Part shown: positions 23,101-35,100 of the stretch, in pieces | How the letters are laid out: every line of letters starts with the position of its first letter | Numbering within the stretch: position 1 is the first letter of the stretch | NCBI RefSeq assembly: GCF_008831285.2 | Contig: NC_045143.1 | Coordinates: forward strand, 23,688,302 to 23,752,301 | From: Nymphaea colorata | Lineage: Eukaryota > Streptophyta > Magnoliopsida > Nymphaeales > Nymphaeaceae | Direction: 5' to 3' | DNA length: 64,000 nt | The notes under the pieces: model-generated | What the model was told of the DNA's origin: nothing | Seen by the model: the letters and a program-made list of their open reading frames with translations, nothing else | The model's database searches: none | Program-made: the position numbers and the translations under genes

Positions 23101-26100
23101 TGTAAACCCTAATCTTAAAGGTTAATGAAAATCTTAAGAGAGAGAGAGTCTGGTCGCTAATGGGCGCCAGTTCCTCTTCGTCCGTGGTTTTTTTTCCTCT
23201 TGTTGAGGGTTTTTCCATGTTACATTGTGTTCATCTTATTCCTTTGTTCTTGATCTTCGTGTTTCTACATGGTATCAGAGCCGTGAAGCTCCGGCGTGAC
23301 TGATTCGAGTTTTTGTTTCTGTTGTGGCCGTGTGAGAGGAAGACTCGTGCCGGTACTGTTCATTGCCCATCGCCCGACGTGGTCATCACCCGACGCCGTT
23401 GGAGTTCCGGCGTCTCTTAAAGCGACGCTCTCGACGCTGTTGGAGTTCCGGTGACGCCTCGACGCCGTAGGAGTCCCTCGACGCCATCTGGAGTTCCGGC
23501 GACTCTCTGTTTCTGCCTTGCTTGCCGTCGCCGCCAGCAGCTCCACCAGCTGCATCGCCCGCGGTTCTCTGAGTCGCCCGACGTTACTCTGTCGGTCCCT
23601 GTTTTTGACCCGACGCCATTGGAGTTCCAGCGTCGCCCCATGCTGGTCCCCGGTCGTCTTCCTCCTTCGTCTGTTCTGCCCAGGCTGCCCGACAACGTCG
23701 CCCCGTTCTGGTCCCCCGTCGTCTTCCTCCTTCTTCGTCTGTTCTGCACAGGCCGCCAGACTCTGCCTTGGTTGCTACCGTGAGGTCTGGTGTTCTTCTG
23801 CTGCTGGATCGCTGCCCTGCTCTTAGTCACCACTCTTTCTGCCGTTGCTGTCCAGTGTTGCCGCCAGTGTATTGTTGCTGCTGGTTCTTTTTTGTTCTCT
23901 TTGTAAGGCTGGTCTATAATTATGGCAGCGTCTTCCTCGTCCCCCATCAACACTGCTCAATCTGAAATTGGGGCTTATAGAACTGAGAATGTTCCCATTC
24001 AAGTCACTACTATTCGCCTTACCAAGGAGAACTATCTCCCGTGGTCAGCCGCTATGACTATGGGGTTTGCAGGCCGCGGTCGGATTGCCTATATCAATGG
24101 AAGGAAACCTGAACCGGTAGAGACAAGTGGTGAGTGGGACACTTGGTTTCTTGAGGATAATCAAGTAAAAACTTGGATTGTCAACTCTGTTTCCGCTGAT
24201 ATCCAACCCCTTATTCTTCGGAAGAAGACTGCTAGAGACATGTGGGTGATTTTGGAGCAGATGTATGGCCAGAAGAAAACAGTTATCCGGACTTACCAAC
24301 TAATGATGATTGTCTATGAAATTCGACAAGGGAACTTATCTGTTGCAGATTATTATGGGGCTTTGAAAGCCAAGTGTAGGATCTTGACTATTATTCTGAT
24401 ATTAATTGGCATTGTCCTCACGATCAGGCACTTTATGTTGCTAAAGAGTGGGAAAATAGGGTGTTCCTCTTTTTAGCTGGTTTAAATGATGAGTTTGAAA
24501 GCGTTAGAAGCCAGATTCTGAATTCAGGAGAAGTGTCGAGTATTGAAGATGTGTATTCTCGTGTTGAAGCTGAAGAACAGAGGAGGCTGGTTACATCTGG
24601 GGGAAAGAGAGATCTCATGTCACATAATGAGAGATCTGCTCTTGTTAGTCGAGGTCCTGGAGGCACTACTAGATCTCTTCGTAGATGTACTCATTGCAAG
24701 AAGAATGGTCATACTGTGGATTTCTTTTGGGATCTTCATCCAGAGAAAAAGGGTAACAAAGGGAAGTCTTCTTACAGGAAGCCGACTGTGCCTGAAGAGA
24801 CAAAATCTAGCGGAGGGAAGATCTCTATTTCTGTTGAACAACTTCGGGAACTGAGGGCTTATTTGGGTCGGATCGATGTCAATCAGGTCGAGGCATCAGA
24901 TGAGACAAAGGCTAATCATGCTCTTGCCATTGTAGGGGATAAAGGTAACTCTTGTGTAGGGGAATAGATCGTGGACAGTGGTGCTACTCACCACATGACG
25001 GGTAACCCTAAATTGTTTCATGAGTATAAGTTGTCTTCAGGACGGGAACGAGTATCTCTTGCAAATGGTTCTTCTACCTCTGTGGCCGAAGAAGGGAGCC
25101 TGTCCTTGTTGGACAAATTTCATGTGCGAGGAGCATTACATGTCCCTCAGCTTCCCTTAAATCTCTTGTCTGTTAGTAAACTTACTAAAGAGCTGAATTG
25201 TGAACTCATCTTTTCTGCAACTCGTTGTATTTTGCAGGACTTGGCAACAGGGAAGAGGATTGGGATTGGTTTGGCGTCTAATGGCTTATATCGTCTTCTC
25301 ATACGTGTGGCCACGACTCTTATGGCAGCGATCAGCAAGACAGAAAAGCGAAGAGAAGATTGCCTTCAGTCCTTCTTGTATTGGCATGAACGCCTTGGGC
25401 ATTTACCTTTTGGGATTTTGAAACAGTTGTTTCCTGATTTGTGTTCCGCTCTGAATTTGTCATTGATTTCTTGTGATGTATGTCAGTTTGCCAAACATGT
25501 GAGGGCTTCGTACCCTATTTCTACTAGTTGTGTTAATGAAGTTTTTTCCTTGGTTCACTCTGATGTGTGGGAGGCTTCGGGAATTCATACCCGTCAAGGT
25601 TTTCAACATTTTATAACTTTTATTGAAGACTTCTCTCGGACCACCTTTGTCTACTTGTTAAAGGATCACAGTGAGGTACCTCATATCATAGAGACCTTCA
25701 TTCTACTTGTGCAAACTCAATGTGGTAGAACTGTTAAAACCTTTCGATCGGATAATGCCCGTGAGTATATGTGTCAATCAGTCGAGGAGTTCCTTCAAAA
25801 AAGGGGGATTGTTCACGAGACGTCCTGTAGTTATACTCCCCCACAAAACGGGGTGGCTGAGAAGAAGAATCGTCAGCTCCTTAATGTCACCAGAGCCCTT
25901 TTGTTTCAGAGGAATCTTCCCAAGCACTATTGGGGTGATGCAGTTCTTACCAGTGCGTATCTCATCAACCGCATGCCCAGTCGTGTGCTGAAAGGTCGGA
26001 CTCCCCATTCTTTACTTCTGGGAAGTCGTCAACCTTTTCCCCTTCCCCCTCGTGTGTTTGGCTGTGTGTGTTTTATTCATGATCACAGTCCCAATGTTAA

Positions 26101-29100
26101 GAAACTTGATCCCCGGTCTATCAAGGGTGTGTTTGTTGGGTATTTTCCTACTCAGAAAGGATATAGGTGTCTTGATCCTACCACTGGCCGTGTTTATATT
26201 ACAAGGGATGTTACCTTCTTGGAACATGCTTCTTACTTTTGTGAGAATCCTCTTCAGGGGGAGAAGTCTGTGGTTAGGGAAGAGCAGGAGATTCAATTTA
26301 CAGATTTTCTGGACTACAAGAAAGAAGAACCTCTCACAACTATTGATGTGCCTGAGAAGGAAGAAGGGTGTGGCACCGGAACTGAGAAGGAAGGTCATCG
26401 TATGTTTGGACAGGTATACTCTAGACGAGATGCTCGAACAGGGGAGCTGACTTGTGGTGCGAGATCTACTTCCAATCCCAATGCGATTCCTTCCCTGGAT
26501 GAACCAAGTCCTACCTTGAAGACTCAAGATGAGGTTGAAAAAGAAAATGAAGATCTTCCCATTGCCCTGAGAAAGGGTGTCAGGTCATGTACTCAACACC
26601 CGATTGGTAATTTTGTATCTTATTCAAGATTTAGCAAGGATTACAAGTGTTTTGTATCTTCTCTTTCTTTGGCTGTGATTCCCAGGACCGTTGCTGAATC
26701 TCAAAGTGATTCCAAGTGGGTTGATGCTATGAAAGAAGAAATGGAAGCCTTGAAATTTGAAAAGGAACATGACATGGGAAGTTGTGAAGATTCTTGAGGC
26801 AGCTCACTTGGTTGGATCCAAGTGGGTGTATACCATTAAGTACAAACCTGATGGAAGTGTTGAAAGATACAAAGCTCGTCTTGTGGCCAAGGGGTTTAGT
26901 CAAAAATATGGGATTGATTATTTGGAGACTTTTGCTCCAGTTGCAAAAATGAAGACGGTTAGAGTTGTTATGTCCCTAGCTGTGATGAAGGGGTGGAGGA
27001 TGTACCAACTCGATGTTAAGAATGTCTTTCTCAATGGTGATCTCGAAGAAGAAGTATATATGCGTATGCCCCCAGGATATGAAGAACCAAAGAAATGTTG
27101 TAAGCTGAAAAAGGCCTTATATGGCCTCAAACAGTCGCCTAGAGCATGGTTCGAACGTCTCAGACGAGTGATGCAACATCACGGGTACAATCAAGGAATG
27201 GAGACCACATTCTATTTGTGAAGAAAAAGGAGAGCAGGGTCACTCTTTTACTCGTCTATGTGGATGACATGATTGTCACGGGAGATGATGAGGAGGAGAT
27301 CTTCAAGTTAAAAGTGTTATTGACTGCTGAATTTGATCTCAAGGATCTTGGCAAACTGAAGTATTTTCTTGGTATTGAGATTGCTAGATCTAGTAGTGGC
27401 CTTGTGCTAAACCAGAGGAAATATACATTAGATCTGTTGGAGGAGACTGGTAAACTGGGGTGTAGACCCGCTTCTACCCCACTTGATATTGGACACAAGT
27501 TAAGCCTTAGAGATGGAGAGCTGCTCTGTGAAGAAGCTAAGGGAAGACATCAACGTCTGGTTGGAAAGTTGATTTATCTTACCCTTACGAGACCAGATAT
27601 CACTTTTGCGGTAAATGTACTGAGTCAATTCATGCATGCACCTACTGATACACACCTGAAGGCTGTGGACAGAACAATGTTGTACGTATCGTACGATACA
27701 ACCCCGTATCGTACGATACGTATCGTATCGTACGATACGTATCGTATCGTTTGAAGAAAACGATACGATACACCCCCCGTATCGTAAAAAGGGGGTGTAT
27801 CGGCCCTGTATCGCACGTATCGTACGATACAGGGCCCGTATCGTACGATACGGCCTAAAAACGCAAAAGGGGGCCGAGACCTACTTATTCGGCTTCTTTT
27901 TCAAATTTTTCTTCCGTTCTTCATTTCTAACGCTTGGATAGTGCCGTGAGGGAGGGCGATCGTTCATTTTCACCGTGAAAAACTTGATTTTCATCGTCAA
28001 ATCGAAGATTAAGTGGTCGATTTGTGCGTGGGTGCTTGATTTTCGTGGGAAGGAAAGGGGTTTTCTTCATTTCAGACATTTCTTCTTCGTAAGGTATGAA
28101 ATCTCATGTTCTTACCATGTATTCTTAATTTTTTACCGTATAATCGTAGATTTGAAGACTTTGAGTGTTTTTCATTAAGTTTACCATAGGATTTCGTTTT
28201 TTTTTTTGAAGATATGGATCCTACATGGCAATGGTGTGAAAGGGTGAAGGAGAATAACCGTTTGAAACTCAAATGTGGCTTCTGTGGGAATACACTTTCA
28301 GGAGGGATTATTAGAATGAAACACCATTTGGCAGGGACCTCCAAAGATGCGTCTCCTTGTGTTGGAGGACCAAACAAACCTTTGCCTCCATTTGTGCGTC
28401 AACAATGTTTAGATATGCTTCATGCTTTACGTCAAAAGAGAATACAAAAAGAAATTGAAGATGCAGATGTAGGCTATAATGTGCCTTTGGAAGATGAAGA
28501 AGAAGAGGAAGAAGCTTATGAATCTATGGTTGTTGAACACTTGATTGAATGTTTTATCATTTATGACTTTATCACTTTATGGCTTATGGCCTTATTGATA
28601 AGGATTAGAAAGAATAATATTTGATTAACATCGAAATCTGCCCTAACTCCTCTTTATATAGACTAGAGGAGAGAGAGAAGTTACAAGAGAACCATCTAAA
28701 GGAAAAGTTATTACAAAAGTACCCTCTTAAACCTAAAACTGAATATAAACACATCTTAACACTCCCCCTCAAGTTGGAGCGTATATGTCAAATAGGCTCA
28801 ACTTGGAACAGCAGCTTTGGAATGGTCCCCTTGCAAGAGCCTTAGTAAAGATATCAGCCGTTTGCCCTGTAGTTGAAATGTGTGAGGTACTTACAAACCC
28901 CTTTTGAATCATGTCTCTAGTATAGTGACAATCTACTTCAACATGCTTGGTTCTTTCATGAAAAGCCGGATTATTAGCAATAAACAGTGCAACTTTGTTA
29001 TCACATAACAGTTGCATAGGAAGAGGCACTTCGACAGTAAGATCCAACATCATGGATCTAACCCACATAACTTCAGCAGTACCCTGAGCCATAGCTCTAT

Positions 29101-32100
29101 ACTCAGATTCTGCACTTGATCTGGCAACCACAGTTTGCTTCTTACTCTTCCATGTAACCAAGTTGGATCCAATAAACACACAAAATCCAGTAGTGGATTT
29201 TCTGTCCGAGGGGCATCCTGCATAGTCGGCATCAACATACACAGATATAGTGAGTGAGGTACCATTCTGAAAGAAGAGTCCCATTCCTGGTGAATTCTTT
29301 AGATACCTAAGAATCATCATAGCAGCATCCCAATGAACTTTCTTGGGCTTATCCATAAATTGACTCACTCTGCTAACAGCATAGGCAATGTCAGGTCGAG
29401 TAACAGTGATGTATAGGAGCTTCCCAACAATCCCTCTATACTGTCTCGCATCAACATCTTCAGTATCATCATCATACAAGCGGGTATTGATATCCATAGG
29501 CGTGGATGCAGGTCGACACCCCAGCATCCCTGTCTCTTGCAAAACATCAATAACGTATTTCCTCTGGCACATGATAAGGCCCTTTTGATTTCTGGCAAAC
29601 TCAATACCAAGGAAATAACGTAGTTCACCAAGGTCCTTGGTGACAAAGTGATGTCCAAGGACATCCTTGATGTTGGAAATCCCCTGATCATCATCCCCTG
29701 TAACAATGATATCATCAACATAGACAAGAACTATCACCGTACCTGTAGAAGTCTTCTTGACAAAGAGGGAATGGTCGGCCGAAGAACGTCTGAAGCCCTC
29801 ATTCTCAATATTCTCTGACAATTTCTGAAACCAAGCTCGAGGACTCTGTTTCAGACCATAAATCGCCTTTCGCAATCTGCACACTTTCTGACACTCCCCC
29901 TCAGCAACAAAGCAACAAACCCTGGTGGTTGCTGCATATACACTTCTTCATGTAAGTCACCATAGAGAAAGGCATTTTTGACATCAAGCTGTGAGAGGGA
30001 CCAATTCTTGCTGACAGCCACAGCAAGGAGAATCCGTAAAGAAGCATGTCGTGCCACAGGAGAGAAGGTATCATAATAATCAACCCCATAAGTTTGGGTA
30101 TAGCCTTTTGCAACCAGACGAGCCTTATATCTGTCAATACTGCCATCTGCTCTGTATTTGATAGTAAAGACCCATCTGCAACCAACAATGGCTGCATCAG
30201 CTGAAGGAGTAACAAGTGTCCAGGTGCCTCTAGACTGAAGAGCATCCATCTCTTCTTGCATAGCTGCGGCCCATTTGGGATCAGAGAGAGCATCCATGGG
30301 ATTCTGTGGAAGAGCAATAGCCGACAGCCCCTTGACAAACTGTCGGTACATAGGGGTGAGTCTATCCATGGATAAATGACCAGAGATAGGATGCAAAGTA
30401 CAACTGCGTGTGCCTTTCCTTTGAGCAATGGGCATATCAAGTCCGTTAGGAGCATGAACATGCTCGTGACATTCTCCTATGTCATCATTACATAAAAAAT
30501 TGTCAGTTGAGTTTGTGTCAGGAATTACCTTGGGCGTGCTGGGTGAAGGCACAGGTGCACATTGAACAGGCGCAACAGGTTTAGTACGACGTTGGTAGAC
30601 AGCCCCAAAACGTGGATCAACTGGTTTTGGACAACTCATGAGAGGTAGAGGAAATTGGACTTCATCATTTAATTCAGGCGCCCTTAATTGAGTTCCATTT
30701 GGGGAGAAGAAAGAGGTTGATTCAAAAAATGTAACATCAGCACTCACATAATACCGACGAGTAGAAGGATCATAACATCGATATCCCTTTTGAGTGCGGG
30801 AATAACCAACAAAGATTGTTTTGATGGCCCGAGGAGACAACTTATCTCGCCCAGGACCAAGCAACTGAACAAAGGCAACACATCCAAAAACACGAGGTGG
30901 AACAGAAAACAAGTCTCTGTCAGGAAAGAGGACAGAGATAGGAATAAGGTCTCCCAACACAGATGACGGCATACGATTAATAAGATAGCATGCTGTGAGA
31001 ACAGCATCTCCCCAGTAAGAATGGGGAACATGGCTATGTATGATAATGGTTCTGGCAACATCAAGAATATGACGGTGTTTCCGTTCAGCAACCCCATTTT
31101 GTTGGGAGGTATAGGCACAAGAAGTTTGGTGGATGATACCCTTATCCCTGAAAAATTGTTCCAAAGAGGAAGCACAGAACTCAAGAGCATTGTCAGAGCG
31201 CACAATTTTGACACAAGTATCAAACTGAGTCAGAATTTCATTGATAAAATTTTTGATTACATGACCCACTTCAGATTTATGCTTCATACCCAACTAACAC
31301 GACTATGGTCATCGACAGCAACAAGATAATATCGATGACCTTGAAGATCAGGTGTACGACTCGGACCCCAAACATCAAAATGAAGTAACTCAAACACAGA
31401 ATGGCTACTTCGACTGGGCCGCGGAGGAAAGGATGACCGATGGTGTTTGCCCAACTGACAAGACTCGCATTGAAAAGAAGACTTAGGAGACAGCTGAGGA
31501 AGAACATGCAGCAGTTTTTGAAACGGTAGATGTCCAAAACGTAAATGCCAAGTATAAGCCGAGGATGAGGACGACCCTGCAGAGGTAGACCCAGCAAAGG
31601 GAAAGGGATGCACTAGCCTGTAAAGACCTCCCTGTTCACGGCCACTGCCAATCACCCTGCCCGTCAGTATATCCTGAAACACAAGAGAAGAGGAGTCAAA
31701 TATCGCACGACAGTTTAAATCTCTGGTAATCTGACTGATAGATAGTAGGCTATGTGGGAATTCTGGTGCATGAAGAACATGTTGCAATGGTAATGATGAA
31801 GTAAGTTGGACCTCTCCAAGTCCAACAACTGGAGAATATTTGCCATCTGCTAGAATAACCGAGCGACCAGGTGGAGTAGGGACATAAGAAGTAAACTGTG
31901 CCTGTCTCCACAGGGATGTGTCGATGCACCCGAATCAATGAGCCAATCTGTAGTGTCAGAATACATACCAGATGAAGATGCACTGGCAGCAGTAGTGATA
32001 GTAGAGGTGGTCGGATCAGGAGCTTGTTGAGGTCTATCTCCAATCAAGTGTCTCAACTGAGAGATAATATCATCTGCACGTAACTCACTGGAGGGAACAG

Positions 32101-35100
32101 TATGCTGAGTCTTAGGCTGCTCTGGAGAATCAGTAAATACAGTCTGATTGGCAACAGCTGGACGACCATGTTTCTGCCAACACTTATCCACAGTGTGACC
32201 AATGCGATGACAAAACTGACATACTGGGCGCGAAGGGGTATTGCCACGGCCACGGTATCCTCGTCCTCTGGCAAAGAGGGACCCACCTCTGCCACGAGTA
32301 GCAAGCATAGCAGAAGTGGTATAAAGAACAGTCGATGAAGGGATTGGAATTCTGCTTAGCCTACTATAAGCTTCATCAATAGGAGGAATCGAGGGACTAG
32401 TGAGCATCTAATTCTTTGCTGATTCATAAACAGAGTCTAATCCAGACAGAAATACTTCAACCATAAGCATATCTCTGTATGCCTTCTGTTGTTCACACTT
32501 ACATGCAGGAAAGTAGCTGTTTAGTCTCTCAAACATGGACTTGAGACTAGAATAATAAGTATGTAGAGGGCGACCATCTTGGCGCATCTGATGAATATCA
32601 TGATGAAGCTGCATAATTCTTGTTTCATTCCTTGCTTGTGAATAGGTGGCTGCAAGGGAATCCCACATATCCTTTGCACTTTCCTTATGCAGGACTTCAT
32701 TGGCAATGTCTTGAGTAAGAGTACCAACAATCCATACCATAACCAACGAATTATCTTTAAACCAAGTAGTATATTTTCCTACCTTCTGTACGGGCTCGGG
32801 CTCCAATATAAGATGTTCCTTCTCATGAGCGATCAAGGTTCTTTTTACTTGCATGGCCCATATCTCGTAATTACCCCCATCCATTTTGGTGATAAAGCTG
32901 GAAAATGGGGAACTCTTCATCTCTCCCGACGACACAAATGAAGAGGTATTAGCGCCGCTGCTAATTTCAGACATCGCTCAACACAATGGAGGAAACCAAG
33001 CCACGGAATAGGAAGTGCAGGCAAAAAGAAGACAATCACATATCGAAAGACAACATGCTGATCATGAAGCAGTTAACGCAGGCAGCAATCCATAAGTCTG
33101 ATCGGCTGGAAGAGGCAACAACAGAACTGAACGAAGAGAGATACCAGAGACGACAGCGAAGACGCTGAGAGGAAAATCAGCGTGCAGAGCAGCGGCGGAG
33201 CAGAGGAGAGTGGTGGAGACAGCAGAGGCGATGCAGCGTGCAGCGGCGATTCAGCAGCAGCGGAGAAGCAACAGCGACGGACGGCGGCGGCGGGCGAAAA
33301 TGACAGAAACGGCGGGCAGCGGCGAAGATGACTGCAACGGCTGACGGAGGCGTCGGGCGGAGAAGACAGCAACGGGCGGAGGCATCGGGCGGAGAGGTCA
33401 GGACAGCGACTGGCGGAGGCGTCGGGTGGAGAGGTCAGCGACGGGCGGAGATGGGTGGACACGAGCGGGCGGAGGAAGCGCAGCGATGGGCGCGGGCGGC
33501 GCCGCTCAATCGGCGTGCCAAGGAGGAGGAGACGGCTGCTGCTCTGATACCATGATAAGGATTAGAAAGAATAATATTTGATTAACATCGAAATCTGCCC
33601 TAACTCCTCTTTATATAGACTAGAGGAGAGAGAGAAGTTACAAGAGAACCATCTAAAGGAAAAGTTATTACAAAAGTACCCTCTTAAACCTAAAACTGAA
33701 TATAAACACATCTTAACACTTATGCTTTGTTGAATGATATTGTATTATTGTTATGAATTTTGATGTTTATGAATGATGAACGCGTAAGTTTATAGCAATA
33801 ATAAGTCTATCATTATCTCAAACATGTTTTCTATGAACAATTTATTATTTTTAATTTTTTCTGATTTTTTTATGAATTTTCCGAATTTTTTTAAATTTTT
33901 TCTGATTTATTAATAATTTTTTAAAAAAATTTACAATACGGTTACGATACGTTACGATACGGCGTATCTTAAAGCCCGACCGATACGGCTTACGATACGC
34001 GTTTTACAACATTGGGACAGAATATTGTGCTATTTGAAGAGAAATCCTGGCAAGGGACTCTTGTATGTGAAACAAGAGACTGTAGAGATTGAGGGGTACT
34101 CCGATGCAGACTGGGCAGGTTGTGCTGATACTCGACGGTCTACCACAGGGTATTGTGTCTACTTGGGAAGAAATCTTGTTGTCTAGAGGAGCAAGAGACA
34201 GGATGTGTGTTCTCGATCTAGTGCAGAGGCAAAGTATAGAGCCATCGCTATGGGAGTGTCAGAGTTACTATGGCTGAAAATATTGTTGACTGATATTGGA
34301 ATAGAGGTTGAAGGACCAATGAAGATGTACTGTGACAACAAGTCTGTAATCAACTTAGCTAACAACCCTGTACTACACGACAGAACAAAGCATGTTGAGA
34401 TTGATCGTCACTTCATTCGTGAAAGGATTGATGCTAAACAGTTAATCTTACCTTACATGAAGTCTGAAGACCAAACCGCTGATGTTTTGACGAAAGTTCT
34501 ATCTTCAACTTCATTCGAGATAAATGTATCTAAGTTGGGCATGTTTGATATGTACGCCCAACTTGAGGGGGAGTGTTGACGGATCTTGGTGTATGGGTCC
34601 GGGTCTGGACCCGATCCAGTATGTCCTAGTTAGGGCATACTTATATCAGTGTAAACCCTAATCTTAAAGGTTAATGAAAATCTTAAGAGAGAGAGAGTCT
34701 GGTCGCTAGTGGGCGCCAGTTCCTCCTCGTCCGTGGTTTTTTTTCCTCTTGTTGAGGGTTTTTCCACGTTACATCATGTTCATCTTATTCATTTGTTCTT
34801 AATCTTCGTGTTTCTACAGAATCAAAATTGTTATATGAATGAAAGTTTGCCCCATGGTTTCAAATGACATAGTTCCCTCTTTTTTTGAATTGTTGTGTAG
34901 TCGCACCTCAATGCTTTATCTTTAGAAAAAAAATTTGTTTGAGGGTCAAAAGGTTGAGGTGTGACAGTTATGTCGACGAATATGGCAACCATAAGTTTTA
35001 AACAGTATAATACTATGATACATAAAGAAATGATTGTACACAATAAGAGGGATGGCATACCGGCAGTTTCTTCCAAGAATTTCTTCTCGAGTATACTCAG

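Larger units (their letters stand above)
28596..33718 (-). mobile_element. Copia element E7, complete with identical LTRs
   Basis: Two 166-bp LTRs (28596-28761 and 33553-33718) appear identical. The target duplication is CTTAT (28591-28595, 33719-33723). Read on the minus strand the order is 5' LTR, primer site TGGTATCAGAGC (complement of 33541-33552), leader, gag, protease, integrase, RT, RNase H, polypurine tract (CTTGAGGGGGAG), 3' LTR. It is the innermost and youngest insertion of the LOV2 intron stack and lies on the same strand as PHOT2. Its polyprotein carries one stop and about three frame changes despite identical LTRs. Its coding sequence is of a third lineage, distinct from E1/E2/E5 and E3/E4/E6. 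Confidence 0.94.
27675..34014 (+). mobile_element. hAT-type transposon hAT-1, carrying nested E7
   Basis: The ends are inverted repeats CAATGTTGTA / TACAACATTG (last bases ACAACATTG), and an 8-bp target duplication GGACAGAA lies on both sides (27667-27674, 34015-34022). Eight-base duplications plus a BED-finger gene are typical of hAT. Without E7 the element is about 1.2 kb. Both ends carry many copies of CGTATCGTACGATACG-like palindromes, probably transposase sites. The only gene is a short BED-finger frame (28214), with no catalytic RNase H-like domain, so it is non-autonomous. The 766-bp element at 41885-42650 is a relative in inverted orientation. Confidence 0.88.
23025..34818 (+). mobile_element. 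Copia element E5, with hAT-1 and E7 nested in it
   Basis: LTRs of 245 bp (23025-23269 and 34574-34818) and the target duplication GAATC (23020-23024, 34819-34823) give exact borders. The primer site TGGTATCAGAGC is at 23270-23281, and gag-pol runs on the plus strand from 23922. A hAT transposon splits its RNase H region at 27675-34014. The two LTRs differ at about nine positions by eye (near 3.7%), so E5 is older than E1, E6 and E7. Gag and pol are of the same lineage as E1/E2. Confidence 0.93.
19873..34966 (-). mobile_element. Solo long LTR 'A', interrupted by E5
   Basis: Two blocks (19873-23024 and 34824-34966) join to about 3.3 kb when E5 and its GAATC duplication are removed. The joined sequence matches copy B (39676-43768) along its whole length. 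Ends are TGTAACG...GTGTGACA, or TGTCACACC...CGTTACA read on the minus strand, which is the usual LTR form. Flanks show GTTA on both sides, a slightly eroded target duplication. There is no internal coding region, so it is a solo LTR. LTRs of this length and these ends suit Tekay/Del-type gypsy elements; that assignment is inference. Confidence 0.75.

Noticed and set aside
27682-27860. Palindromic repeat array as a CRISPR-like locus
   Set aside because: The repeats have no regular spacers, sit at the end of a transposon with 8-bp duplications, and the DNA is a plant nuclear genome.
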